Shown here: positions 1-11,752 of the stretch, one piece after another
How positions within the stretch are numbered: the stretch's first letter is position 1
How the letters are laid out: each line of letters starts with the position of its first letter
Origin: Tricholoma matsutake
Lineage: Eukaryota > Basidiomycota > Agaricomycetes > Agaricales > Tricholomataceae
Assembly (NCBI GenBank): GCA_026075535.2
Contig: AP026544.2
Location: 1,054,001-1,118,000, forward strand
DNA length: 64,000 nucleotides
Direction of reading: 5' to 3'
Translations under genes and position numbers: made by a program
Notes under the pieces: generated by a model
Seen by the model: the letters and a program-made list of their open reading frames with translations, nothing else
What the model was told of the DNA's origin: nothing
Database searches by the model: none

Positions 1-1154
1 AACAATTTTCTCAATCCTGTACTCCTCGATTCCATCAGAAGTGACAATTGGCCTGGGTCAAGTGTGTTCACGAGAAGGGAAAAGCTCTGCATTGTTTTCA
101 GTGTGGCATTTCAACAGGGATGAGTGGAATGTAGGGAACACATCAGGGGCATTTGGGAGATAAACAGTGTAGGTTGAAGTTTCGGGGAATGTGTGTGTCA
201 CCATGAAAGGTCCATCCCAGCGAGGGAAAAATTTAGCTACATCCTTCTTGTCTCCAGCTTTATATCCTCATTGTTGGTGTAAGGTGGACAACATCACCTT
301 GTTGCCCACAGCGTACACTTCTTCTGGGCCACATCCTTTGTTGGCATGGAAACTTTGAGCAGCTTTGGATGCCAGCAGATTATCTTTTGCCTCGTCCATG
401 TCACTTTCCAGTCGAGAAATGATGCATCTCACCATCACTTCTTCATCCAGGGGATTTGCAACACACGAAGGCATGACAGGAGGGATGACATGAAGTGTGT
501 GCCCCATCCACAGTTAGAATCTGGAATACCCTGTTGAGGCATTAACAGAGTTCATAATGTTGAAATGGATGATGGGCAGCACTTGGGCCCAACCCCTTTG
601 ATTCTGTTCCACATGGAAATGGATGCACTGATTTAGGGTTTTATTCATATGCTCGCTCATGCCATCCATCTGAGGGTGGTAGGCTGTTGACATTTTTAGG
701 TGAACACCAGTCAACACATGCAGTGCCTTCCAGAATTTCGAGACAAACAGTTTGTCTCTGTCAGAAATCAGCTTGAGGGCAGCCTGTTTTTGCAATACCA
801 TTCATTGAAGAACATGAGTGCCAGTTTCGGAGCAGAGATGTCAGTCCATGTGGTGATCAGATGGACATCAGACCCCATCTGATCCATTATGGTAAGGATG
901 CAGTTGTGGCCCTCATCCTCAGGCAGTGGTCCAATAAAATTGAGGCAAACTGAGTCCCCTCATTCATTGGGTATAGGCAAAAGATGCAGTGGTCCTTTAG
1001 CCTTTGAAGTTGGGCCCTTATTTTATTGGCATTCAGTGCACCCAGGTATGTATGCAGATTCCAAATCTCATTGCATATTAGGCCAGTAATAGCTCTCGTG
1101 CAAGGCCGCATAAGATTTGTCAGCCCCAAAATGCCCAAAAGTGTCATAGGCCAA
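1..1154 (-). pseudogene. Gyp-A integrase C-terminal half and start of chromodomain (Ty3/gypsy)
   Basis: Minus-strand translation gives the end of a Ty3/gypsy pol. The H2C2 zinc-binding part lies near 1060-1150, followed by the integrase core (GPLPEDEG near 920), the HPQMDGMSE segment (about 640-690, carrying the catalytic Glu region), and the C-terminal FPRWDGPFMV domain near 200-250. EEYRIEKIV at 1-40 looks like the start of a chromodomain cut by the window edge. The reading frame is broken: TGA stops replace Arg near 45-60 and 270, and frames shift between 500 and 900. The first catalytic Asp of the integrase core reads Asn (codon 939-941). Integrase would join the cDNA to the genome; this copy cannot be active. 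The family assignment is firm; exact frame joins are approximate. Confidence 0.85.
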
Positions 1155-1373
1155 TAGGGCATGGCATGGGTACAGGTAACACTGTGTGTTGACAGTCATG
1201 GGTATGGGATTGCCATACCCAGGCAACACCGTACCCTTTTCCATGGTGTTATGGGTATGTGCAGGTATGCTGGTACCTGGATTTTGGTCAGGTGAGTAAT
1301 CATCTGACCTTGTTGAATACTCATGACACATCTAATTCTAAACTATAGGATGATCCAACCACCATCATAGCAT

Positions 1374-1474
1374 GGCCCAAATGACATGAATCGTCGTTTG
1401 GGCCTATAGTAAGTTTTCTTATGTTTCATTTCTTGTTTTTTGTAAACTAACTGATTATGTTTCTTCTTTTTCAG
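1374..1474 (+). repeat. Hairpin plus intron-like module, copy 1
   Basis: A hairpin with arms GGCCCAAATGAC and GTCGTTTGGGCC (1374-1404) is followed directly by an intron-like segment 1409-1474. That segment has a GTAAGT 5' splice site, a CTAAC branch-like site at 1447-1451, a T-rich tract and CAG before GTTCTAAACTACTG. The same arrangement recurs at 1554-1643, 21032-21116, 34888-34979 and 35126-35200. Whether it is transcribed or spliced cannot be told from sequence. Confidence 0.6.
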
Positions 1475-1553
1475 GTTCTAAACTACTGATAACAACAGAC
1501 GATGACAGCTAATGACACACACCCAACAGTGCCATGTCACCCAGGCCCAAACG

Positions 1554-1643
1554 ACGTGATTGTGTTGTTTGGGCCCATGGTAATTTTTTTTAGTTCGTTT
1601 CTTTTTTTCGTAAACTAACTATTTTGTTTCTTTCATTTCCTAG
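1554..1643 (+). repeat. Hairpin plus intron-like module, copy 2
   Basis: Hairpin arms GGCCCAAACGAC and GTTGTTTGGGCC are followed by a GT...CTAAC (1615-1619)...TAG segment at 1580-1643. It lies in hAT-1, 180 bp downstream of copy 1, and resembles it in organisation more than in exact sequence. Confidence 0.55.
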
Positions 1644-1727
1644 GTTGGAATTCCCTTGGAATGAGGAGCTCACATGGAACGACCCCACACCAATGCCGCC
1701 ATGTCATGACAGCACACCACCCACCCC

Positions 1728-1990
1728 AGCCTCATGAGCAACTGCTCATGGGGTGGATAGCGGGTGGAATAACGACGATGACCAGGAGGAGGACCTGAGG
1801 ACCCAACTGCCACCACAAGCAACTGCTTGTGGGGTGGAAATGGGGATCGACAACTACAGGCACACCACCCGCCCCAGCCTCACGAGCAACTGCTCATGGG
1901 GTGGATAGCGGGTGGAATGACAACAATGACCAGGAGGAGGACCCGAGGACCCAACTGCCACCACAAGCAACTGCTTGTGGGGTGGAAACG
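1728..1990. repeat. Tandem pair of GAGCAACTGCTC / AAGCAACTGCTT hairpins
   Basis: Four short perfect hairpins (near 1735, 1816, 1878 and 1964) share the core AGCAACTGCT and sit in GGGTGG-rich sequence. The arrangement of about 145 bp is duplicated, CATGAGCAACTGCTCATG alternating with CACAAGCAACTGCTTGTG. The two arms covary between copies (CATGAG/CTCATG against CACAAG/CTTGTG), so the pairing is kept while the bases change. Related hairpins occur near 21180, 21265, 23075, 40943 and 41032. Confidence 0.65.
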
Positions 1991-2309
1991 GGGATTGATG
2001 ACTACAGGCAGCACCCCCCCCCTCTCTCACTGCAAATGTGAGCAGGGGGGTTACTCATTCTGTTCTTGGTGACCACAGGCACCACCCCCCTCCCTCGCTC
2101 CAAATGTGAGAGGGGGGTCACTTTCTGTATATTAATTTAGTGTAATTAGATTATTAAAATACATATTCATGCTGAAACATGCAAATAACCATGGGTAACC
2201 CGCAGAAATCTGCAGTAACACCATACCCCTACCCATGCGGGTACAGTGTTCATGGGTATGGGTAGGGGTATAAGAAAATATACCTGAGGGTTACCCGTGC
2301 TGTGCCCTA

Positions 2310-3137
2310 TGGGCCAAGTGGAACAAGTCCTCACACAGAGAGCCATAGCGGGGAATGATTAGGTGATCACTGATGTACCACAGTGCATTGATAAACTGGA
2401 TTCCAGGTGTGCTCTCCTTTGTGGATGACAACTTCCTGCAGAAGTGATCTAGTTCGTATCCCTTATGGATGTCACACAAGAATCTTTCATCAGTAGAAAC
2501 AGACAGTACAGCATTAAAAGACCCAGCCAAGGCGCAAGTTTCCAGCTCGTCTATACTCCAGTCAACTTTTTCATTTAAGGTGGGCATATGTGAGAGGGCA
2601 TCCACAATGGTATTGTCCTCACCATGAATATACATGATTGTCATGTCAAACTGGGACAGGTGCTCCATCCAGTGGGCCTGCTGTCAAGAGAGGTCTCTTT
2701 GTGTCCCAAAGTTTTCTAAGGTGCGGTGATCAGTGTACACCATGAAGTGCAAACCTAACAAGTCTGATCTCCACTTCTTGAGCACCCGTACAACAGCCAG
2801 CATCTCCTTTTTGTGCACCAGATAATTTTTCTGGGCATCTTTAAGTGGTGCTGAGTCATAAGCCACAGGTTGGGCTAATTCCCAGGTTGGGCCCCAGCTG
2901 AGCACGGCACCCATACAATAGTCACTGGCATCGCAGGTGACAAGAATTTTGTTATCACCAGGGTTGATGTGGTCAATTACCATAAGGCAATCTCAGCCAG
3001 CAATCAATGGTTTTGTGGCATCAAACACGTGTTGCAGTTTGCAGGTCCATGCAGAGAAATTCTTTTCACACTCTTTTGTAGTCAGAGGGGTCAGGATACG
3101 GGCCTGGTCAGCCAAGTTTGGCAAATGCAGCCAGATA
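2310..3137 (-). pseudogene. Gyp-A RNase H and beginning of integrase
   Basis: Minus-strand translation from 2983 to 2684 shows the Ty3/gypsy RNase H fold: CDASDYCMGAVL (first Asp), KEMLAVVRVLKKW (Glu), YTDHRTLENF (second Asp). It continues through one TGA (Arg in the family) into MEHLSQFDMTIMYIHG and VDALSH (last Asp) at 2668-2580. The part at 2291-2400 is the lead-in to the integrase zinc finger and runs into hAT-1. RNase H would remove the RNA template during reverse transcription. Confidence 0.85.
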
Positions 3138-4079
3138 TCAGACCAGTCCCAGGAACTCTTGGACCTCTGTGGTGCTCTTAGGTGTCAGCCAGTTCAGGAT
3201 CTTCTCAGCTTTCAAAGAGCATGCTTTTATGCCTTCTGACAAAATTTTGTGGCCCAGGAAAGCCAGCTTGGTCAGAAAGAATGCTGATTTCTTTGGGTTG
3301 CAATATAGTTTGGCTGAGGTGAGGGTGTCCATGATCAACTTTATGTGTTTCTTGTGCTCCTCAATATCCTCTGACCAGATGACAATGTTGTCGAGGTAGA
3401 TGTGACAGAATCTGCTGATGAATTTATGTAGGGCCATTATTACACTATGCTGATGCACAGATGGTGCATTGCACAGTCCTTGTGGCATTACAGTCCACTC
3501 ATACAATCTGAGGGAAGTGGTCATGGCCATCAGGTGGATGCTCTCCAGATCCATTTTTGTATGAAAAAAACTGGAGTAGGTACACGTCATAAATATTTGA
3601 GAAGAGTCCTTAAGTGAGATTTTACAATGGACAGTATCCGGCATGTCATCCACATGAGGGATCAGCTGAAAGACATCAGCATATGCCTCTTTTACACCGT
3701 CATTCAATTTAGCCAGCCTTTCCTGTGCTGACAGCTGCTCAATGCACTCTCGAACTGCAGTGACAAGGATCAGATCAGATACTATCTTGCATCTAGCATC
3801 CACCTGAGGTCTGATGTGTGTGCAAATGGTGTGTAGCTCATGGATCAAGCAACTATGGTTCTCTATGTTAATGGCAATTGGCTCTTTTATTTTCAATTTA
3901 CAGACAGGCAACAGGGGTACAGTGGGGTGTAGCAGATCAAACTTAACAAAATTGTCCAGAGCAGATTGGTTTTGTATGTTAACCATAATATCATTATGTT
4001 GCATGAAGGGGAGTACAAGAATGATTAGGTGGCAAAGGCTGGGAGTGACTAGAGCTTGTACGGTACAAGTGGAATACAA
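3138..4079 (-). pseudogene. Gyp-A reverse transcriptase with an internal deletion
   Basis: This 313-codon open frame carries the palm and thumb of a Ty3/gypsy RT: MPQGLCNAPSVHQ near 3480, a YLDN box at 3387-3398 where YLDD is expected, and FLGHKILSEGI near 3240. Compared with the sister copy Gyp-C (42560-42920), about 88 codons are missing at about 3571. The lost part covers the fingers and the LDM segment with the first catalytic Asp. The deletion kept the frame, which is why the ORF looks intact. The product would be catalytically dead. Confidence 0.85.
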
Positions 4080-4085
4080 GTTATT

Positions 4086-4640
4086 TCAATCATGTAGTTT
4101 AAGTTTGACCCATTCAGTAAGGCAAGTCTGACTTTCCAGGTGGGACTCAGTCATGCTTGATTTGGAGACTGCAGTGGATACAGGAAAAGGCTTTGGCAAT
4201 GTGCATTTCTTAAGGTGCAATTTGGTGATGAGCAAAGCATTAATCAGAACTGCAGGAGGACCATGGTCAAATAGAGCAACAGTATGCACATGAGCAAGCT
4301 TGGAAGTATCAAGGCTATCGATGGTGCAGTGCCAGAGAAGGTGAGGCAGAATGAAAGGGATGTTACAACTCACTGAGTCATTGGAGTCCCACGAAAGGTC
4401 GCTGTCACCACCACTCAAGATTGACAGCTCATTGGGTGGGCAGACCAAGGCCATGGGGTAGGGCGACATGCCCAGGACAGTGGCAACAGGCAAGGGAGGA
4501 GGGCACACAGAAGGTTGGGGGGCAGCAGAGTATGTAAAATTAGAGCCTGAAATCGCAGTGATGGTGATGGAATTCTCATCAGAGGGAACTGGCAGAGCGG
4601 GCAATTTGATGCATTTATGGGCCTCATTTACAGTAGTCAT
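4086..4640 (-). pseudogene. Gyp-A protease/linker region
   Basis: A 184-codon open frame upstream of the RT. It contains a Pro-rich stretch (PQPSVCPPPLPVATVLG) and the segment VHTVALFDHGPPAVLINA, positioned like the retropepsin D(S/T)G loop but degenerate (DHG). Gyp-C carries the aligned region at 41716-42236 (DSDLS, TVDSLETS, DHDSPAVLI), which confirms the family. Assignment as protease is inferred from position and the DHG-like loop. Confidence 0.6.
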
Positions 4641-5264
4641 TGTTCTCTTGAGTAACCCTCACAAATTGGGAATTCACAAGGGTGGCCATCAGGGAGGTAG
4701 AAACCTCAGCATTTCTTGCATCTGCTATACATTTCCAGATACTTGTGCTCACAGTCAGTGAGTTTAGGAGGGTGGGAAGAAAAATTGCCTGCAGGGGCAG
4801 CAGTTGTTTGCGAGGTATGGTTGGTGTGGGTATCTGGGACATGCTGTGGAGTGGTGGTATTGCAATCCCTTCAATAGAAGGGTGTCATGGCATAAGGAAT
4901 CTACAAACTCAGTGAAGGCTGTTCTGTTCTGTTTGGTGGAATGGACTTTGCATGCAAGGTCTTGTTGCCACCTCTTTGGCAGCCAACATCCATGAACTTT
5001 TGACATGAAGTTGGTGAATGTGAGGGAGGAGAGGGTCCCTTGCTGGGACTGGTACCAGTCAGAGAATAAAGGGTCCTTGAATGAGTATGCAATGTGTTTG
5101 ATGAACTTATAAGCCTCAAGTCCATCCTTGTTCTGAAGGTAACCAGGGGCATGATGCTTGAGGTGGTGAAGGAGTTCCGGGGTCATGCTACTTGTAGAGA
5201 TCATGGGCCATTTCCCATTGTTCAGGCTCAGGATGGCAGCAGAGGTAATGGATGAGCTTGACAT
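4624..5264 (-). pseudogene. Gyp-A gag with atypical zinc knuckle
   Basis: Translation starts at the ATG at 5264 (MSSSSITSAAIL) and gives a hydrophilic capsid-like protein ending in a frameshifted tail. In another frame near 4663-4770 a knuckle CKKC-stop-GFYLPDGHPCEF is seen; the TGA sits where family members have Arg. Gyp-C (34230-34330) has the same TGA at the same place. Gag would form the virus-like particle. The frame shifts near 4865. Confidence 0.75.
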
Positions 5265-5605
5265 GAGCTTCTCAACAATAATGATCTGGTAATCTTCAGA
5301 AGCCGACGAGGAAGATCTCTATTGTGGACAACACAAGGAAGTAGTGGTAGTGGGTGGTAGAGTGGTGACTATATGCATGGTAGACTCCTCCCACACAGCT
5401 GATGGAGGATCTGAGGTATTTGATATGATGCCCACCCTACTATGCATGGTAAGGGGGGTCCTCATTGAGGGTTGTCAAGGCAGCTTAGATAGAAGGAGCA
5501 AGAGAGATAGGCATTTTTGATACATGGTTCAAGTGGGGCAATGGCTCACATGGTTGTCATCAAAGGTTTATAATAGGGAGAAAGGCAAGGACAATGGTCC
5601 AAATG
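5265..5605 (-). other. Gyp-A 5' leader, unassigned
   Basis: This 340-bp stretch lies between the gag start and the LINE insertion. It has GGTAGTGG-rich repeats and no convincing ORF. On the empty site it continues at 11753, so it is probably the 5' untranslated region or LTR edge of Gyp-A. No TG...CA boundary was found in it. Confidence 0.4.
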
Positions 5606-5742
5606 GAGGCTCCTTGATCTGTTACTGCCACCACCTCAATAATTCCCACGGTTTATGAACCGGAGAAGGAGAGGGGGACATCAATAGAAATAGAATAGTG
5701 TCATAACACCGCAACTACCTCACTTTAAACTGCCTCGCGACC

Positions 5743-7524
5743 ATGTTGCAATCCAACACACCCGCAATACCACAAACGAGGCAAAAAACCAATGCAACTA
5801 CAATGAGAAAAACACAGAAAGACACCAACAACTCAGATGGCCTAAACACGGACATGTGAACAAAAGAACAAGCGATAGCATTCCTAACAGTCAAAGAATA
5901 TATTGTACCAGGTAAACCTGTAGACCTACAAACCCTGGCTCACATCCTGTTACAGTTCGGACACTCAGCCACAAAGATGTCGAAACCACTGATGGAAGGG
6001 ATCAGATCCATAGCCCTCCTTATCGCCGATGCGGCAGCTCAAAACATGGTGGATGACATCACCACGATGGTGAAAGAACAACTGCAAGAACACATGGAAA
6101 ACTTCAACACAAACATGGAAACTATGAGGGATGCAGTTGAACACATCACTGAAGCTGCAAAGAAGATAACGGGAAAAATGAACGAGCTTAACGATGGCTT
6201 CCAGGATACAGCTGAACAGATAGCACAGGTAACTCAGGAACTAACGGAAAAAACTGCAGAAAAGATCACAGAACAAGAAAACCAAACATCAACATATGCA
6301 GCCGCAGTCCAATATCAACCTCACCCAATCCACAAAGGGATTATAACGAGAGGACAGATGGCAGATAAGCAAATCTTAATTCAAAAAGACAAAAACACCA
6401 CTGAAAACGCCCTTGACAGCCTAACAGAAAAAGATCTAGTAGCAAAGGTGAACACGGCGCTTGACCTTATGGGCATGGAAGGACTAGACAAACCCCGGTA
6501 CACAACCTTCATAGGGGCAAAGAAGCTACAAAATGGCAACATCCTATACCAAATGAACACGAAGGAAGCAGCAAGCTGGATAAGGTTAGCAGACGTACAA
6601 AAGGCATTCATGGCACACTTTGATGGAACCTCGAACATGCGTAACAAACTATACTATGTCATTGCAGAATTCGTCCCAACAACATTCGATGCAGGCTCCA
6701 GCTTTGCCCATGCCAAAGTAGAGGAAGACAACATGATGGACTGAGACACAGTCGCTTACTCGAGATACATCAAGCCAGCCCACCTTTGAAACAGTAACCA
6801 AAGAGTAGCCCATGTGATGCTCAGGTTCAACGACCAAGAAACAGCAAATGCCGCAATCCAAACAGGCATGTTCATAGAAGGTAAACATGTAAGGGTACAC
6901 AAAACACTAACAGAACCGAGAAGATGCCTCAAATGCCAGAAATTTGGCCACTATGCAAACGACTGCAAAGCGGAGACAGACACATGCACATGATGTGGCG
7001 ACCACCACTGGACCACACAGTGCGTCATCACGGACACAACCCTTTTCTGCTGCGCCAACTGCACAGACACAAACGCAAAAGGACACAGAGCAGCCGATCA
7101 AAACTGCCTGGCCTTCAACGTGGAAAGAGAAAAAATACAAGAGCAAATCCCGGAAAACAAATATAAGTTCTTCCCCACATCTCTTCCGAGCATGTGGAGA
7201 CTGCTAAACGAACCAGAACCACAAATGCAACAACAATACCAGCAGCAACCAGGGCAGCCATGGCAACAAATCCCAGGACGAAACCCACAACAAGGAAACC
7301 CACAACAGCAGCAGAAATTCATCGAAAACTGGCAAGAAGTCCAACAAAAACATGGAAGACCCCCCATGGCACAAAACCTACCAAGACCAGACAATGGATG
7401 GCCAGTTCAACCAACACAAAGAACGCTAGAAGAATTCATGGAAAATTCACAAACCCAAGAACAACAACATGGGGTGACTGGGACCAGAACAAACAAGGAC
7501 CAAGGCCAGAACTGGAACAGATAA
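5743..7524 (+). pseudogene. LINE ORF1, nucleic-acid-binding protein
   Basis: Frame from ATG 5743 to TAA 7522-7524, about 590 codons. The N-terminal half is predicted helical and Gln/Glu/Thr rich (5977-6300), suggesting a coiled coil. Then come CLKCQKFGHYANDC (near 6925-6970, canonical CX2CX4HX4C), a second knuckle CGDHHWTTQC, and a third Cys/His cluster ending near 7110. The tail is Gln/Pro rich. In-frame TGA codons at about 5857, 6742, 6787 and 6992 sit at probable Arg positions. ORF1 would coat the LINE RNA. The next ORF starts 5 nt after the stop. Confidence 0.85.
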
Positions 7525-7529
7525 CACAG

Positions 7530-10500
7530 ATGACCCGAAGGGAAACAACACCGCTCGAATACAGAATGCAAAGACCACTACAAATACAGCAGCAAAATGT
7601 AAACAAATCACTGGTAAGCCAACTAGACCTCCTAGACAGCCTGAGACGAGACAAATACGACATATGCCTGATACAAGAACCCTATGTCAACTTCAGAGGT
7701 AAGACCCGCGCTAACCGAAACTGGATCACAATATACCCAGGAACCCACCAGGTACACCCAGACAGCACGAGATCCATCATCTTAGTCAATGCAAGCCTAC
7801 TAACAGATGCATGGAAACAGATACACTTTCAACACTCCGACATCACGGCATTAGAAATTATGGGAGACTTTGGTATGTTATGCATCATCAATGTTTACAA
7901 CAACTGCGAAAACAACAATGCACTAACACATCATGTGAGACCGAGAGAGACAACAGCACACAGCAGGACCCCTACACACCTTATGGATGGGGGACTTCAA
8001 CTGACACCACCCTTTGTGGGATGAAGCATGAAATGCCCACCTCTTCACACATGAAAACCTGGATCTGACACAACTGCTACTAAACATGCTAGGATGACAC
8101 AACATGAAAATGGCATTACCAGCAGCATTCATACCAACACTACGATCACACAGCACAAAAAACTACACCAGGGTGGACAACATATTCTGCAGCGAAGAAC
8201 TCCTCGACACCGTTATCAAATGCAAAACAGACGACGCAGCATGACTGGTAAGGATGGACCACTACCCAATCATAACACAGCTAGACATCCATGCACCAAA
8301 AGCAACCTGGGAGGCAAGGCGAAATTTCAGACTAGCGGACTGGCCAGAATTGGTAAAAACCTTAAAGAATGACCTAGCTAACCTGCCCCCACCCACAGAA
8401 ATTGAAGACGCACAATCTTTCATGGACAGACTCAAAATACTAAACAAAACAATACAGAACACAATTGAGAAACATGTCAAACTAACAAAACCGAGCCCAT
8501 ATTCGAAACAATGGTGGTCCATGGAACTGGCAAACAAAAAGAAGAAGATGCAACAGCTTGGTGGAAGAGCAAAATACCACTGCCTGAATATGTGACACCC
8601 AGTACATGAGGAATACCAATGACAATGAAATCACTACTCCGAAATGATACGAAAAGCAAAAACAGAGCACTGGATCGTATGGCTAGAGGGGCTCAATGAA
8701 TCCAGCATCTGGCAGGCAAGTAGGCTAGTCATGTCTCCGGCAACTGATGCAGGCAAATCCAGAATTCCAATGCTACAAATCAAAGACCCAGAAATGAAAC
8801 GAGTAATCAGAGAAGCAACAGACAATGCAGCCAAAGGACAACTTTTCTACGAGACATTCTTCCCACCAAGAAACCCAGCAACAATGCCAGTCCCACAGAA
8901 TTACCAATACCCACCGCCAAGATGGAAGTTCCAAAATGTATTGAATGACCAAATACACCGTGCGATCAAGAAAATGAAGCCATACAAAGCCACCAAAAGC
9001 GGCTCAGTACCAAACTCTGTCCTGCTACATGCCAGAGAAGACCTCGTCCCACATCTAGGCCCCCTATTCCAAGCCACTAACATGCTAAACTTCTATCCAC
9101 AGGAATGGGCGACTACAGAGATTTTAGTCTTGAAAAAAACCAGGAAAACTGGATTACACCTCACCAAATGCATGGCGACCCATAGTGCTATCAGACGGAC
9201 TAGCCCAACTCCTCAACAGCTGTCAAGCAGAAGATATCGTCACCATGTGTGAAAAACACAACATCCTGCCCGCAAACCACTTTGGAGCCAGACCAGGACA
9301 AACCACCACCAACTCCATACACATGCTGATGAAAACAATGAAAGATGCATGGCATAAAGGTCAGGTAGTATCAGCCTTATTTTTAGACGTTAAAGGAGCA
9401 TTCCCCAGTGTAGATATTGACAGGCTCATACACAACATGAGAAAATGCGGAATCCCCCAGGAATATACCGAATGGATGAAACGATGCCTAGGAAACAGAT
9501 GCACAACACTCTTGTTTGACGACTACCAAACAGCAGCCTTCATCGTAGTAAATGGCCTAGATCAAGGCGACCCATACTCAGGAATATGCTATCTCCTTTA
9601 TAACACTGACCTTCTAGAAATCCCAGTACTAAAAATAGGCGAATGGATACTTCTCTTTGTGGACGATGCACTCATCATAGTCATCAGCAAAGACTTTGTG
9701 GAAACACACGAGAAATTACGCAGCATTATGAACTGGATGGGAGGAGTCTTCAAATGGGTGAAAGCCCACAACTGTGAATTCAGCATTGAAAAATTCCAAC
9801 TTCTCGACATCACGAGAAAGCGTGTCCCGCACCCAATCAACCCCAAGAAGAGGATCCCCATGCCACATCAAGCACTAATGCTAGGCAACCAGTGGATACC
9901 ATCAAAAGAAGCAGCAAAATTCCTAGGAGTTATAGTAGACAACAAACTAAACTGGAAAGGACAATGCACAGCAGCACTCGCCAAAGGCCAAGACTGGCTA
10001 ATCCAATTTGGGAGGATAGCACACTCATCACGGGGAACAAATGCAAGATATATATGGCAACTATACCTCTTGATTGCGGTACCCCAAATGTTATACGTGA
10101 CATATTCCTCACCCCACAGCAGAATGTAGGCAAAAGAACAAAAGAAGGACGCACCAAACAAGCCATAGTCACCAAACTAGCATTGATACAAAGGCGAGCC
10201 GCCATCATGATAACAGGAGCAATGAAAACCATTGCAACCAATGCAGTAGAGACCATGGCGAATCTCATCCCATTCCAACTACTGGTAGAAAAACACCCAC
10301 AACGAGCAGCAACACGACTAGCAACACTACCTGAATCGCACCCACTACACAAGCCCATCAAGAATGCTGCAAACAAGCTGGTAAAACAACACCCAACACC
10401 CCTCCACGACCTCATGCATAGATTCAACATCCAACCCATGAAAATGGAAACCATCAAAGCAATACGATTCAAAACAAACTGGAAACCAACCTTCAAAACA

Positions 10501-11519
10501 CATGTAGCAAGTAATGTTTGACGAAGTGATTGAGGACATTCAGAACAACAAACCCGATGTCAAAGTATTCATGGATGGCTCAGGCATGGAAGGAAAAATA
10601 GGAGCAGCTGCAATCCTCTACAGAAATGGAAGGATCAAAAACAAAATATGCTACCAGCTTGGCTCACAATGACACCACACGGTTTATGAGGGAGAAGGAG
10701 TAGGCACAATCTTAGGGATCAAACTGCTACAAAAGGAGTGGGGAATACGGTCTGCCATAATCTACATCGATAGTCAAGCCGCCATTACAGCCACACAACT
10801 GACGAAACCCGCTACAGGACACTACATCTTCGATGCACTACATGAACATGTTGCCATGCTGCACAAAAAACACCTTGGACTTAGGATCTTGATTAGATGG
10901 TCGCCGGGACACAAAGGGATCGAAGGTAATGAACAAGTGGATGAACAAGCTAAAAAGGCAATTACAGACAGCAGTAGCAATGCAGAAAAACTCCCAAATG
11001 CTCAAGAAACCGTTACCACGAAGCAAAACAGCTATAAAATGGGCATTCAATGAAAAGCTAAAACACGCTGCACAGAAGTTATGGCAGAAATCAAAGCGAT
11101 ATGACCAGATGAAAAAATTAGACCCAACCACATCATCCAGCAAATACATCAGCCTCATTATGGGCCTACCGAGAAAACACACCAGCATACTCACACAACT
11201 ACAAACAGGACATGCCCCATTAGCTAAGCATCTATTTCGTATAGGGAAAGCCAACTCACCAGTATGCCCCTCATGCCAACAGGCTGACAAAACAATACAA
11301 CACTATATGCTACACTGCCCCACACATCACACAGCGCAACAAAATTTACAAAGTAGCATGGGAGGAAGGGACGTAAACATCACAAAGCTCTTCACAACGA
11401 GAAAAACACTTCAGGCATTATTCAGATATGCAGCAGAGACCAGCCGATGGAAAGGAACATTCGGAGAGTTGCCAGAATTGAACAAAGAACAGGGAAAAGA
11501 AAGGGAAGGAAGGAGATGA
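7530..11519 (+). pseudogene. LINE ORF2: endonuclease, reverse transcriptase, RNase H
   Basis: Starts at ATG 7530. Endonuclease: YDICLIQEPYVNFRGKTR (about 7650-7700), GDFN-stop-HHPLWDEA (about 7990-8025; family GDFNRHHPLWDEA) and MDHYPI (8254). RT: LFLDVKGAFPSVDID (about 9378-9420), GLDQGDPYSG (about 9552) and FVDDALII (about 9655-9680, catalytic pair intact). RNase H from 10512: FMDGSG, YEGEGVG, YIDSQAAI and WSPGHKGIEGNE supply the D-E-D-H set. A C-terminal CPSCQQADKTIQHYMLHC lies at 11265-11320. At least eight TGA codons replace Arg (for example three within 8593-8632), and frames shift near 7960, 8600, 9170, 10130 and 11050. ORF2 would perform target-primed reverse transcription. Confidence 0.9.
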
Positions 11520-11752
11520 AGAAATGCGAATGATGGACATGCATACACTACTCACGGTCCTAGCACCAAATATTAAAGCACCACCAGTGCTTCGAGGACC
11601 ACACTGTAGCCCCTCCAAGCAGATGACAAAGAAACTTAACATAGAGAAGAACCAAGCAGCACTACACATACTGTACATTTCAATCTCTCACATATGGTTC
11701 GCCACAGAGGAGAATAAATGGGATTCAAAAAAAAAAAAAAATGGTCCAAATG

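Larger units (their letters stand above)
1155..2309. mobile_element. hAT-1: non-autonomous hAT-like DNA transposon
   Basis: A 1155-bp insertion interrupts the integrase H2C2 region of Gyp-A. Ends are imperfect terminal inverted repeats starting TAGGGCAYRGCAYGGGTA. The flanking 8-bp duplication is TAGGCCAA on the left and TGGGCCAA on the right (one mismatch). Removing the element and one duplicate rejoins the Gyp-A reading frame exactly (LFHLA to YDTFGHFGADK). Subterminal copies of an ATGGGTATGGGTA-like motif lie at both ends, as is usual for hAT transposase-binding sites. No transposase is visible; the interior holds hairpin/intron-like modules and AGCAACTGCT hairpins. Superfamily is inferred from the 8-bp duplication and end sequence. 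Confidence 0.8.
5606..11739 (+). mobile_element. Full-length LINE (non-LTR retrotransposon with RNase H)
   Basis: The element has two ORFs, an oligo(A) tail at 11727-11740 and a 13-bp target-site duplication AATGGTCCAAATG at 5593-5605 and 11740-11752. ORF1 carries zinc knuckles; ORF2 has endonuclease, RT, RNase H and a C-terminal CCHC. This order fits Tad/I-group elements known from fungi. The copy is complete but inactivated by many TGA stops and several frameshifts. It is inserted in the 5' part of Gyp-A in the opposite orientation. Confidence 0.93.

Noticed and set aside
1829..2072. Small ORFs in hAT-1 and in the TIR elements as transposases
   Set aside because: They are under 90 codons, overlap hairpins, and show no DDE or zinc-finger motif.
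5265..5605. Clear LTR of Gyp-A next to the LINE
   Set aside because: No TG...CA boundary or partner LTR could be found in the window; only the CCTAACA end at 12232 is LTR-like.
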